Shown here: one piece after another, positions 16,700-25,002 of the stretch
Layout: every line of letters starts with the position of its first letter
Position numbering within the stretch: position 1 is the stretch's first letter
Origin: JL08 sp039969355
Lineage (GTDB): Bacteria > Pseudomonadota > Alphaproteobacteria > Rhodobacterales > Rhodobacteraceae
Assembly (NCBI GenBank): GCA_039969355.1
Contig: JBDVOA010000008.1
Location: 124,001-188,000 of the forward strand
Length of the DNA: 64,000 nt
Reading direction: 5' to 3'
Notes under the pieces: generated by a model
Database searches by the model: none
What the model was told of the DNA's origin: nothing
What the model saw: only the letters and a program-made list of their open reading frames with translations
Position numbers and translations under genes: made by a program

Positions 16700-17421
16700 T
16701 GACCCCGCTGGTTCTTGTACATGGGTTCATGGGCGGAAGTGCACAGTGGGAACCACAGCAATCTGGCCTTTCGGATGACATTGAGCTTATCGCGATAGAT
16801 TTGCCGGGATTTGGCAAAAATAATCATCTTGAGGCGATCAATACAATCGGTGGCTTTGCTGATTGGGTAATATCAGAACTCAGCAACAGGAATGTCGATA
16901 GATACCACCTTTTGGGGCATTCCATGGGCGGCATGATCGCACAGGAAATCGCACTTCGAGATCGGGATCGGGTCGATCATCTTGTTCTCTATGCAACCGG
17001 CGCAGAAGGTGTCTTGCCAGGAAGATTTGAGACGATTGAAGAAAGTAAAACCCGGGCAAGAGTCGACGGGACCAATGCAACTGCTCGACGCATCGCAGCG
17101 ACGTGGTTCTTACACAAAGAAAACACGCCGGCCTATGAAAGTTGCGCGGCCATTGCCGAACAAAGTGCAACAGACGCGATTACAGCCGGGCTTGACGCAA
17201 TGCAAACCTGGTCAGGGACCCACAATTTGTCAGACATTCGACCCAAAACGCTTGTAATCTGGGGTGACAATGATCGCACCTACAAGTGGCAGCAAATCCA
17301 ACTTCTTTGGGACAGTATTTCGCTGGTCAATCTGGCGGTCGTGCCGGAGTGTGCTCATGCCGTTCATCTGGAAAAACCGCTTATTTTCAATAGACTTATT
17401 CTTGATTTCCTCAATCAATAG
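16699..17421 (+). CDS. Alpha/beta hydrolase
   Basis: A 240-residue alpha/beta hydrolase with LVLVHGFMGGS (oxyanion region), the nucleophile elbow GHSMGG with Ser75, an acid in VIWGDNDRT and a late His in PECAHAVHLEKP, so the catalytic triad is complete. It resembles small esterase/lactonase members such as the PcaD group. The GTG start at 16699 shares a base with the permease stop, so it is translationally coupled to the transporter operon. That suggests it acts on the imported compound or a product, but the substrate cannot be read from the sequence. Confidence 0.82.
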   Translation: MTPLVLVHGFMGGSAQWEPQQSGLSDDIELIAIDLPGFGKNNHLEAINTIGGFADWVISELSNRNVDRYHLLGHSMGGMIAQEIALRDRDRVDHLVLYATGAEGVLPGRFETIEESKTRARVDGTNATARRIAATWFLHKENTPAYESCAAIAEQSATDAITAGLDAMQTWSGTHNLSDIRPKTLVIWGDNDRTYKWQQIQLLWDSISLVNLAVVPECAHAVHLEKPLIFNRLILDFLNQ

Positions 17422-17480
17422 TTATGCGAATAGAGCACCGGTCCTGCGCCATTGATACTGGAGTGCCTAGGATAAAACTA

Positions 17481-18143
17481 CTACCAAGGAACCCTCTCGC
17501 CAGCCCAATCAAAGAACTTTCCCGTATCGTTCTCTGTCAGGTTTTCAATCACTTGAAATAGATTATGCGCGGCAATTTTGGGCGTCACGGAAGAATGGTA
17601 CTGATAACCCTTGGTGAATTCCGTTGCAACGGTTCCTGGATGCAACGCGATGCAGATTGAGTGTTTGTGAGTCCGCGCCATCTCAATCGACGCTGTGCGA
17701 ATGAATTGATTCAAGGCAGCTTTGGAGGCGCGGTAAGAATACCACCCCCCCAATTTGTTGTCACCAATTGAACCAACCCGGGCCGACAAAGCCACGAATA
17801 CCGTCCTCCTGTCGCGCGGCATCAACTTTGCGACATGTTTCAAGACAAGCATCGGGCCGATTGCGTTTATCTTGAACTGTTCTGCCATCGCATCAGCGTT
17901 CAGTGCTTTCAGCGTCTTCTCAGGACCGGTCCCCAGAGCGGAAAGCGCGCCGGTCGCCACAACGATTCTTTCAAAGGGCCCATTTAATCCAGAAAGCAGT
18001 GACTTAACGCAATCTTCATCGGTAATATTCAGGCCGTCCGACCGCCGGGACAAACCAACAACATCACGTCCGGTCGTTCTAAAGGCCTCCGCCAACTCTT
18101 TTCCGATGCCACCGCTAGAACCAATCACCAATACTCTGGACAT
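17481..18143 (-). CDS. Short-chain dehydrogenase/reductase (C-factor-like)
   Basis: A 220-residue SDR with the cofactor loop GSSGGIG (8-14), an NATG-like VVATGAL, FKINAIGPMLV, the catalytic Ser region FVALSARVGSIGD and YSYRASK containing the YxxxK pair, followed by HPGTVATEF. The short length and sequence fit the C-factor/CsgA-like SDRs, whose substrates are mostly unknown. NADP preference is suggested by the basic/Ser cluster LSRRSDG after strand 2. It is convergent with the hydrolase gene, and no terminator is visible in the 59 bp between them. Confidence 0.85.
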   Translation of the reverse strand: MSRVLVIGSSGGIGKELAEAFRTTGRDVVGLSRRSDGLNITDEDCVKSLLSGLNGPFERIVVATGALSALGTGPEKTLKALNADAMAEQFKINAIGPMLVLKHVAKLMPRDRRTVFVALSARVGSIGDNKLGGWYSYRASKAALNQFIRTASIEMARTHKHSICIALHPGTVATEFTKGYQYHSSVTPKIAAHNLFQVIENLTENDTGKFFDWAGERVPW

Positions 18144-18191
18144 GGACAGCCCTTTTTCAAATCTTGGATAGTTCGCCTGGTTCAGTCTTTA

Positions 18192-18497
18192 TCAGACAGG
18201 GGAAGTTGTGCTCCAAATATGATTGAGGCGTTTTCGCGCACGATCCTGCGCTCTCCCTTGGCTAACCGCTTGAAAAGCCGCTACAGTTATGAACGTCCCC
18301 GTCACAACAAGCGTATGTCCAGCTGCAGATATCCCAAATACGAGATAACTTCCCAAAGCGAACGAAAAGATTGCGCTCCACATCCAAGACAATGTCAGCA
18401 GGATCATGTGGGCCGACGCCCTAGGCAACCTCCTTAAAGGGTTCACTTTTTCATCCATCAATCCGCGCCAAGCCGTTTCAATAAAGTTCCAAGCCAT
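18192..18497 (-). CDS. Small two-helix membrane protein, unknown
   Basis: A 101-residue protein starting MAWNFIETAWRGLMDEK with two hydrophobic segments (about 30-52 and 57-77) and a basic C-terminus (QGRAQDRARKRLNHI). The ATG at 18497 is preferred over the preceding TTG because GGAGGG lies eight bases upstream. I do not recognise the family. It lies between DUF1178 and the SDR on the same strand. Topology would put both ends in the cytoplasm. Confidence 0.6.
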   Translation of the reverse strand: MAWNFIETAWRGLMDEKVNPLRRLPRASAHMILLTLSWMWSAIFSFALGSYLVFGISAAGHTLVVTGTFITVAAFQAVSQGRAQDRARKRLNHIWSTTSPV

Positions 18498-18634
18498 CAA
18501 ATCTGCCCTCCGTAGTTCCTCCTCATACGGTCAGTTAATCGAATTGGATCACAAAAGAGCCAATTTTCAGAAGTTCAGATCAATAGATGAGGTCACTAAG
18601 AGCCTTAGACGGGAACCAAATATCAACACCTGTG

Positions 18635-19054
18635 CTAGTTCATCTTCCGGTTTGGGCCGAACGGCAATGGCGCGACCGGAACGCCGTCTTCGATCAATTT
18701 CTTCGCATCAGTAACTCGCGCTTCTCCGTAAATCGCCCGTTCCGGCGCTGTTCCGTCATGGATTGCACGCGCTTCGGTGGCAAAGCTCTTTCCTACGTAG
18801 TCTGCGTTTTCCTCGACCTTTTTACGCACCTCTGCCATGGCTTGCTCGGCCGCGCTGGGTGGCGCAGAAAGGGGCCTCGTTTTTTCGCCGCTTGCGCTAA
18901 CTCTTGGAGCCATTACTGCTTTGGACACCTTTGCCGAACCACAAACAGAGCACTGCAAAAGGTCCGCGCCCTCAAGTTTGTCAAATGCGGCGGCAGATTG
19001 GAACCAACTGTCAAAGCTATGGTCGTTGTCACATTTCAAGGTGTATTGGATCAT
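18635..19054 (-). CDS. DUF1178 family protein
   Basis: A 139-residue protein with the DUF1178 hallmarks: start MIQYTLKCDNDHSFDSWFQS, a zinc-ribbon-like pair of cysteine motifs (C8 and CSVCGS around 35-38), the segment KVSKAVMAPRV, and a C-terminal EARVTDAKKLIEDGVPVAPL. The function is unknown; the metal ribbon suggests nucleic-acid or protein binding. The NUDIX gene lies upstream on the same strand 73 bp away, a pairing I believe is common in Rhodobacterales. Confidence 0.9.
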   Translation of the reverse strand: MIQYTLKCDNDHSFDSWFQSAAAFDKLEGADLLQCSVCGSAKVSKAVMAPRVSASGEKTRPLSAPPSAAEQAMAEVRKKVEENADYVGKSFATEARAIHDGTAPERAIYGEARVTDAKKLIEDGVPVAPLPFGPNRKMN

Positions 19055-19127
19055 TGGGGCCTCGGGTCACAGGTTCTACACAAAATAGGGCAAGATGCAC
19101 CAACTGCAAGGAAGCCAAACATCCTTA

Positions 19128-19598
19128 TCATAATAGTTTGGGGTCAAAATCCCGCAGAATCCGGGCGAGTTCCGGCTCTCCGACTACGAGTGCTGCCTTT
19201 TTTAGGGAAAACCATTTGCGTTTGCGCTGCCCTGCCTCCGGGTACTCTGCGCTCAACGATTTTATCCGCACTGGATAAATCATGGCAATGCATGGTAAAT
19301 CCGTCCCTGGGTCCAAAACCTTGTTGTATGAGTAGAGTCCCAGACATCTGTCTTGGGCACGACCAATCGCCCCTGCTTCTTCCCAAGCTTCCTGTGCTGC
19401 GCATTCCGCCGGAGTCTTGCCGTCCATCGGCCAGCCCTTGGGTACGATCCATCGCCCCGTCCGACGTGAGGTAATCAGCAAAACTTCGACCTTGCCATTG
19501 GAAATGCGGTAACAGAGCGCCGCAAATTGCGAACGTACATCACTTTTGTGGTCTGCACGAACTTTGATCGGCAGCTGTTTGATAAATGGGGCAGTCAT
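19128..19598 (-). CDS. NUDIX hydrolase, diphosphoinositol-polyphosphate-phosphohydrolase-like
   Basis: A 156-residue NUDIX protein. The box region reads KGWPMDGKTPAECAAQEAWE: the two Glu of the metal site (EE in WEEAG) are kept, but the usual upstream Glu of the box is Lys and the Arg is Gln. WIVPKGWP is typical of the DIPP-like group, which hydrolyses diphosphates such as Ap4A-type or inositol pyrophosphates. I took the ATG at 19596-19598, as the 43-residue extension is unlike the family. It diverges from modA. Confidence 0.85.
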   Translation of the reverse strand: MTAPFIKQLPIKVRADHKSDVRSQFAALCYRISNGKVEVLLITSRRTGRWIVPKGWPMDGKTPAECAAQEAWEEAGAIGRAQDRCLGLYSYNKVLDPGTDLPCIAMIYPVRIKSLSAEYPEAGQRKRKWFSLKKAALVVGEPELARILRDFDPKLL

Positions 19599-19787
19599 TG
19601 TACCCGACCTGTATTTTTTACTGACCATATATAAACAATAACGATCGTATCGCCAGATTTTTGCTTTTCTTTTCCGATCACTGTGGCATTTCCTACAAAA
19701 AATTACAATTGCAGGCAGCAAACGCAATTGCCTCTAGCGGCTAGATGGCCTTGCCTTGGCGCGCGCACTGACAGATAGTTTGAACCC

Positions 19788-20540
19788 ATGAAAACATGGT
19801 TTTATATCAGGGCCTTGGCCACCACAGGACTCCTTCTTCTGTCTTCGACCAGCCAGTCTGATACCCCGATAACCGTTTTTGCCGCCGCAAGTCTCAAATC
19901 CGCGCTGGACCAGGTCGCCAAAGATTGGCCGGGAAAGGTAACAATTTCGTATGGTGGAAGTGGCACCCTCGCCCGGCAGGTGGATCAAGGGGCCCCGGCC
20001 GATGTTCTCATTCTGGCCAACGCGCAGTGGATGGATTGGCTTCAAGATAAAGGCATAATTGATGACCGGCGACGCCGAAACTTGCTCAGCAACGCGCTGG
20101 TGCTGGTTGCGGAACCAGGTCATCGTCCCCTAGCAGCGGATCATCCGGGCGTCATTTTGAATGCGCTGAACGGAGGGCGTCTTTCTATTGGTCAGACTAG
20201 GGGCGTCCCTGCCGGGATATACGGTCGTGCGTGGCTGGAAAACATTGGCCTTTGGCAGGAACTCTCACCACACCTTGCCGAAACCGAAAACGTGCGAGCG
20301 GCACTTGCATATGTGATCCGGTCTGAGGCTCCTTTAGGTTTGGTCTACGCCAGCGACGCCACCGACGAACCCGGCGTAACGGTAGTCTATGAAGTCCCTG
20401 TTAACCTGCACCCGGAAATCGTCTACCCTGCCGCCGCAATTACGCCCCGAGGAGAGGTCTTTCTGAAATTTCTGAGCGCGCCCACAACGTTACAGATTTT
20501 TGAGGCCCATGGCTTTGCACCCGCGGACCCTGACTCATGA
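19788..20540 (+). CDS. modA: Molybdate ABC transporter substrate-binding protein
   Basis: A 250-residue periplasmic protein with a signal peptide (cleavage near SQS-DTP, residues 23-24) and ModA motifs: ITVFAAASLKSALDQVA, ISYGGSGTLARQVDQGAPADVLILAN and GRAWLENIGLW. It captures molybdate for transport by ModBC. The stop overlaps the modB start by 4 bp, so modABC is one operon. I see no convincing ModE box upstream. The ribosome-binding site before the ATG at 19788 is weak. Confidence 0.93.
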   Translation: MKTWFYIRALATTGLLLLSSTSQSDTPITVFAAASLKSALDQVAKDWPGKVTISYGGSGTLARQVDQGAPADVLILANAQWMDWLQDKGIIDDRRRRNLLSNALVLVAEPGHRPLAADHPGVILNALNGGRLSIGQTRGVPAGIYGRAWLENIGLWQELSPHLAETENVRAALAYVIRSEAPLGLVYASDATDEPGVTVVYEVPVNLHPEIVYPAAAITPRGEVFLKFLSAPTTLQIFEAHGFAPADPDS

Positions 20541-21235
20541 CACTATCCGGCGCTGAATGGGTCGCACTCATGTTGTCTCTACGAGTCGCAACAACGGCAA
20601 CGGCTTGCGCGCTTCCAATGGCGCTTTGGGTAGCTTGGATTCTGGCCCGAAAATCGTTCTGGGGTAAGGGTCTGTTGAACGCCGCCGTGCACTTACCGCT
20701 GGTTCTTCCACCCGTCGTCACCGGGTATCTGCTGTTGATTGGATTTGGCCGCAATGGACCCCTTGGTCAAATATTGGATGACTGGTTCGGTATCACGTTT
20801 GCATTCCGTTGGACCGGGGCTGCGCTAGCGGCGGGCATCATGGGATTTCCACTGATGGTCCGCGCCATTCGGCTTGCTATTGAAGCAGTTGACCCGAAAC
20901 TTGAGGAAGCCGCAGCAACGCTGGGCGCCTCGCGGAGTTCAGTGTTCTTGCGCGTAACGCTACCTCTTATCGTGCCAGGCGTTCTGGCGGGCGCCATTAT
21001 GGGGTTTGCCAAAGCGATTGGTGAATTCGGCGCTACAATCACCTTTGTTGCAAACATACCGGGCCAGACCCAGACTTTGCCGTCCGCAATTTACGCTTTT
21101 CTACAGGTGCCGGGCGAAGAAAATGCGGCTTTCCGACTGGTCGTGTTGGCGCTCGTCGTGGCCCTTGGTGCTGTTATCGTTTCTGAATGGCTGGCCCGTC
21201 GCGTGGCCCGCAGAATTGCGGGGCGGGATGCTTAA
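20537..21235 (+). CDS. modB: Molybdate ABC transporter permease
   Basis: A 232-residue membrane protein with about five helices and the ModB permease core: LPLVLPPVVTGYLLL, then the EAA loop DPKLEEAAATLGASRSSVFL and GFAKAIGEFGATITFVANIPG. It forms the molybdate channel with ModC. It overlaps modA by 4 bp and modC by 8 bp. Length is normal for the family. Confidence 0.93.
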   Translation: MTLSGAEWVALMLSLRVATTATACALPMALWVAWILARKSFWGKGLLNAAVHLPLVLPPVVTGYLLLIGFGRNGPLGQILDDWFGITFAFRWTGAALAAGIMGFPLMVRAIRLAIEAVDPKLEEAAATLGASRSSVFLRVTLPLIVPGVLAGAIMGFAKAIGEFGATITFVANIPGQTQTLPSAIYAFLQVPGEENAAFRLVVLALVVALGAVIVSEWLARRVARRIAGRDA

Positions 21236-22331
21236 GGTTCATGTGCAACACCAGTTGGGCGACTTCCAGCTTGATGCGACGTTCGAGGCTGGTCCCGGCG
21301 TGACTGCCCTGTTCGGACGATCCGGCACCGGCAAGACCACTTTAGTCAACGCCGTGGCAGGATTGCTGACGCCACGAACCGGACACATCACTTTGAATGG
21401 CAAAACGTTGCTGGATACACAAGCGGGCTTAAATGTCCCCGCGCACCAGCGACAAATGGGGTATGTCTTCCAGGACGGGCGACTTTTCCCTCATCTTACA
21501 GTGGTTCAAAACCTGAACTTCGGGAGCCGTTACGCCAATGTACCGCTTCCCCAAAAAGATCAGGATCAACTTGTTGAATTACTCGGAATAAGGGACTTGC
21601 TCGCGCGACGGCCAGCGGCTCTGTCAGGCGGAGAGAAACAAAGGGTGGCGCTGGGACGGGCGTTGTTTGCGGCACCTAAAGTGCTGTTGATGGATGAACC
21701 ACTCGCCGCGCTTGACGTTCCGCGAAAAGAAGAAATCCTACCCTACCTCGAACAATTGCGCGACGCGCCGGGAGAGCCTGTACCAATTCTTTACGTCAGC
21801 CACGCCGTTGACGAAATTGCCCGACTTGCCGATGATATCGTCCTTCTCAAAGACGGGCAGATCGCATCAAGTGGTAATGCATTTGAAGTGTTATCTGATC
21901 CTGCGGTCGTGCCTCTTTTGGGTGTGCGCGAGGCTGGTGCTCTTATCAATGCCCGTGTCGTCGACCATGCGAAAGATGGATTAAGCACCTTGAAGACGAG
22001 CGCGGGATCGCTCGAACTGCCCGGAGTACGCGCAGAGATCGGAGAGGGCATACGATTGCGCGTACTTGCACAGGATGTGATCTTGTCACGTGCACGGCCA
22101 GAAGGATTGTCATCTGTCAATATTCTGCCGGTGAGCGTCATAAGCATTCGCAGCGGCGACGGTCCTGGCGCTGCGATCGCACTTCAGTCCGGCGCAGATC
22201 GCCTGCTTGCCCGGATTACATTGCGCGCCGTGGAAGAGCTTGATCTGCAGCCGGGTACCGCCTGCTACGCGATCATTAAGGCAACGACAGTTGCGCGAGG
22301 TAGCATTGGTCGCGGTATCGGGCAATCCTGA
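21228..22331 (+). CDS. modC: Molybdate ABC transporter ATP-binding protein with Mop domain
   Basis: A 367-residue ATPase with Walker A GRSGTGKTT (30-38), Q-loop VFQDGRLFPHL, signature LSGGEKQRVALGRAL, Walker B VLLMDEPLAALD and switch His in YVSHAVDEI. The C-terminal region from about residue 300 (INILPVSVISIRSGDG to CYAIIKATTVARG) is a Mop/TOBE domain that binds molybdate and regulates transport. I took the ATG at 21228 inside the end of modB. The next bases hold an AACTCT-A-AGAGTT palindrome but no T-run, so no terminator is called. Confidence 0.93.
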   Translation: MLKVHVQHQLGDFQLDATFEAGPGVTALFGRSGTGKTTLVNAVAGLLTPRTGHITLNGKTLLDTQAGLNVPAHQRQMGYVFQDGRLFPHLTVVQNLNFGSRYANVPLPQKDQDQLVELLGIRDLLARRPAALSGGEKQRVALGRALFAAPKVLLMDEPLAALDVPRKEEILPYLEQLRDAPGEPVPILYVSHAVDEIARLADDIVLLKDGQIASSGNAFEVLSDPAVVPLLGVREAGALINARVVDHAKDGLSTLKTSAGSLELPGVRAEIGEGIRLRVLAQDVILSRARPEGLSSVNILPVSVISIRSGDGPGAAIALQSGADRLLARITLRAVEELDLQPGTACYAIIKATTVARGSIGRGIGQS

Positions 22332-22357
22332 ACTCTAAGAGTTAGAACCGTTATCCC

Positions 22358-22906
22358 CTAGGATTTTTTTGGCCCGCCGCTGCATCTTGGGATTGGGCGG
22401 CCGCCGTCAGAGTAAGCTAGAAACATGATAATTTCATCCGGCTTTGGCCCATCAGGTACCGACAATGTCATTGTGTCAAAATGATCAAAGGACCACGGGT
22501 CATCTTTGTGCCCCAGCGGCAAATCTATTGAGCTGCCAACCGTTCCGATTTTCACATTAGATGGAATGACGGCCTCACCCCCTCCAGCGGCTGCGCGCAT
22601 CGGCGCCCCCAATTTGGGATGAATGACTGCGCCGCCATTTTCCATGTCACCCGTTATGCCAACGATTGCGGCCTTGCCATACGAAACCGGGGCACCGGAA
22701 AGGTGTGTTACTGCTTCTTGCGCAAATTGGGCGCCAAGTTCCGCGCCGCATTCAAATAGAACTGAAAGATCAGATACAGAGCGCCCAGCCAGTGGATTTC
22801 GAAAAACTGCAGCCGCCGCAACGCGAGATATGGGCGTGCACGCCTCGCCAAAGGTATCTGCAGTTATTTGCTCTCGTAACAATACCAACTTGCGCATTTG
22901 AACCAT
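22358..22906 (-). CDS. Amino acid synthesis family protein (DUF1185)
   Basis: A 182-residue protein that I place in the DUF1185/AA_synth family from FGEACTPISRVAAAAVFRNP, KAAIVGITGDMENGGAVIHP, KLGAPMRAAAGGGEAVIPS and DPWSFDHFDTM. The name comes from old genetic context; the biochemical role is unknown. The ATG at 22904-22906 is preferred because CAGGAG lies eight bases upstream; the longer frame lacks a site. It is convergent with modC. Confidence 0.8.
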   Translation of the reverse strand: MVQMRKLVLLREQITADTFGEACTPISRVAAAAVFRNPLAGRSVSDLSVLFECGAELGAQFAQEAVTHLSGAPVSYGKAAIVGITGDMENGGAVIHPKLGAPMRAAAGGGEAVIPSNVKIGTVGSSIDLPLGHKDDPWSFDHFDTMTLSVPDGPKPDEIIMFLAYSDGGRPIPRCSGGPKKS

Positions 22907-22989
22907 GCTTTCACTCCTGAAAATGGGTGAGGCAATGATGCAGGGTTTCTTCAAATTGGTCGACCGCTAACCCTTTACGTCAGCGCAAA

Positions 22990-23757
22990 TCATGCCTTTG
23001 GCACGTTCGGCTTGGTCATGCGTTCCGTCAACCGCTCTACCAACTGATCCTGCGGCACGTCACCGTCTATTGCCAGCTTGCGTAGCCCAAAATGCACATG
23101 TGCAATTTCTTGATAATAACTTGTGTAAGCGTAATTTGTCGCAGCCCCTGCAACCGCTCCCAGAACTGGTACGGTTTGTGCCGCCAATTTCTGCCCCAAC
23201 ACGGTGGCCAATCGAGGGGCGATCCGCGCTATGATACCTTGGACGGCACCACCTGTCAGAGCCAGTCTTGTGGACAGGAAACCCAAGTCTGCCCCATCAT
23301 CCTTGGCCAGCGGTCCCGCTGCGGCAAACACTTGGATGCAATCGAACTGAACATTCTCAGCAGCTGGATCAAAATCATACTCTACAGCTACCCCCTGAAT
23401 GGCGCGCAGCAAAACGGTCGTAGTGACAGGTAATTCCGCTAATGCCGTCGGCAATCCACCAAAACCGCCTGCTGCTCCCATTGCGGTTGCCGCCGCAGTG
23501 TTTAGCCAACCCGCCTGATCCGGGACAATCCCGCGTGAGCCGTGGGCCGCCGACATCGCAACCTTCAACGCTTTTGATGTGCCCTCTTCCAGTCCGGCAC
23601 GAACGGGGCCGGGCAACCGCTCCAGAAGGTTTTCTGCGGTGCCTCCCAGCAAGTTAAGCACCTGTATGCCGACACCGCCAGCAGACTTATATCGCGTCGC
23701 CAACCGATCCAGTTCCGCGTCGACATCTATCGCAATCAGGGCCGTTGAATCCGGCAT
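22990..23757 (-). CDS. EcsC family protein
   Basis: A 255-residue protein matching the EcsC family: SAHGSRG-type and GLPTALAELPVTTTVLLRAI are typical, with a Gly/Ala-rich central helix set and a late GAVAGAATNYAYTSYYQEIA segment. EcsC proteins are membrane-associated or peripheral and of unclear function; in Bacillus EcsC lies with an ABC exporter, but no such genes are next to this one. It lies 51 bp upstream of a GNAT on the same strand order (GNAT, EcsC, DUF1185), possibly one transcript. Confidence 0.82.
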   Translation of the reverse strand: MPDSTALIAIDVDAELDRLATRYKSAGGVGIQVLNLLGGTAENLLERLPGPVRAGLEEGTSKALKVAMSAAHGSRGIVPDQAGWLNTAAATAMGAAGGFGGLPTALAELPVTTTVLLRAIQGVAVEYDFDPAAENVQFDCIQVFAAAGPLAKDDGADLGFLSTRLALTGGAVQGIIARIAPRLATVLGQKLAAQTVPVLGAVAGAATNYAYTSYYQEIAHVHFGLRKLAIDGDVPQDQLVERLTERMTKPNVPKA

Positions 23758-23808
23758 GATGACCCTCCCTTTGGTCCTTCTTAAACATTGGACCTGTTGG
23801 GGTTGCTT

Positions 23809-24303
23809 TCAAGTCTGTACATTTACAGCACGCGCCAAGCCTTCGACCCCATCCCATGCCCCCGGGTTCAATTCCTGCCCCAGAACGCGAGCCGGATTTG
23901 TGGGCGGCGGCATTTCAACTCCGCTAAGTGGCAGGAATCCAAACCGGCGATAATAGGGCGCATCCCCCACCAACATGACGCGTTTCCAGCCTTTGGAGCG
24001 AGCCAGATCAAGCGCGTCCCGGATCAGAACACCACCCAGCCCTTCGCCCTGGCGGGTTGGGTGTACGGCAATTGGGCCAAGCAACAGAACCGGCGCCTCG
24101 TCGACACGGATCGGCCAGAACCGGATCGCGCCCGCCAGTACCATCTCGACATCGCGCGCAACTAACGACAGTTCTCTCACCGGCGGCACGCCATCCCGCA
24201 ATCTGTATGACGACAACGCTTCGCGTCCGGGCGCAAAGCACAGGTCAAACAGTGCTTCGACTTCCCAGTAATCCTCTGCCTGCTCTGGCCGGAGATCGTA
24301 CAC
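23809..24303 (-). CDS. GNAT family N-acetyltransferase
   Basis: A 164-residue acetyltransferase with the acetyl-CoA motif LGPIAVHPTRQGEGLGGVLI and a late VGDAPYYRRFGFLPL, both typical of the GNAT fold; the latter resembles the YhbS-type group. The GTG start at 24303 has AAGGG seven bases upstream. Substrate unknown. It diverges from the flavin-reductase-like gene with 76 bp between starts. Confidence 0.87.
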   Translation of the reverse strand: MYDLRPEQAEDYWEVEALFDLCFAPGREALSSYRLRDGVPPVRELSLVARDVEMVLAGAIRFWPIRVDEAPVLLLGPIAVHPTRQGEGLGGVLIRDALDLARSKGWKRVMLVGDAPYYRRFGFLPLSGVEMPPPTNPARVLGQELNPGAWDGVEGLARAVNVQT

Positions 24304-24379
24304 TTCTTGCCCTTGTCGCTCTTTGCTGGAATTCGCCGTAACACGGGATTAGAGATTGGGCAAACATCTGGAGAAATAC

Positions 24380-24985
24380 ATGTTCTACCGCCCCTCAGAC
24401 GGCCACGGCCTGCCACATAATCCGTTCAACGCGATTGTGACACCCAGGCCGATTGGTTGGATATCAAGCCGGGACGCTTTGGGGCACAATAATCTCGCAC
24501 CCTATTCGTTCTTCAACGCCGTCGCCTACACACCGCCGCAGGTGATGTTTGCCTCAACTGGACACAAACCTGATCAGAGCGAAAGTAAGGACTCTGTCAG
24601 CAATATCCGCGAAACCAGCGTGTTTTGCGTAAATATTGTCGAATATTCAGCTCGCGACGCGATGAACGAAAGTTCGGCAACTCTGGGCAAAGAGATCGAT
24701 GAATTTGCTCGGGCTGGCCTGACTCCCGAAAAATGTAAAACAATCGACTGCGCGCGTGTGGCCGGCACGCCGGCTGCACTTGAATGTAAGTTGACTGAGA
24801 TTGTAACGCTGAAAGGGGACAGCAACTTTCTGGTCCTTGGTGAAGTGACCGGCATTCACATGCGGGACGATTGTTTGGTTGGCGGGCGTTTTGACATTAC
24901 ATGCTATCAACCGCTGGCGCGGCTCGGTTACCGCGACTACACGCACGTGCGCGACGTGTTCGAACTTAGCCGCCCGGACGACTAG
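24380..24985 (+). CDS. Flavin reductase-like (DIM6/NTAB) FMN-binding protein
   Basis: A 201-residue protein of the flavin reductase-like/flavoredoxin split-barrel family. Seen: IVTPRPIGWISSRDALGHNN and LAPYSFFNAVAYTPPQVMF, the FMN-contact segment, then FCVNIVEYSARDAMNESS. Members use FMN to reduce flavins or partner oxygenases. I took the ATG at 24380 with TGGAG seven bases upstream. It is convergent with the SulP gene (18 bp apart) and has no partner monooxygenase nearby, so its physiological role is open. Confidence 0.87.
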   Translation: MFYRPSDGHGLPHNPFNAIVTPRPIGWISSRDALGHNNLAPYSFFNAVAYTPPQVMFASTGHKPDQSESKDSVSNIRETSVFCVNIVEYSARDAMNESSATLGKEIDEFARAGLTPEKCKTIDCARVAGTPAALECKLTEIVTLKGDSNFLVLGEVTGIHMRDDCLVGGRFDITCYQPLARLGYRDYTHVRDVFELSRPDD

Positions 24986-25002
24986 AAATTGTGAAGATGG
25001 GA

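Noticed and set aside
18587..19474. 295-residue open frame on the plus strand
   Set aside because: It is antisense to DUF1178 and the NUDIX gene, both of which show clear family motifs; its own translation is Cys/Arg/Pro-rich and resembles no family.
19599..19787. ModE/Mop box upstream of modA
   Set aside because: Only a partial ATATATAA stretch at about 19626 is present; the two-fold CGNTATATA half-sites are not both there.
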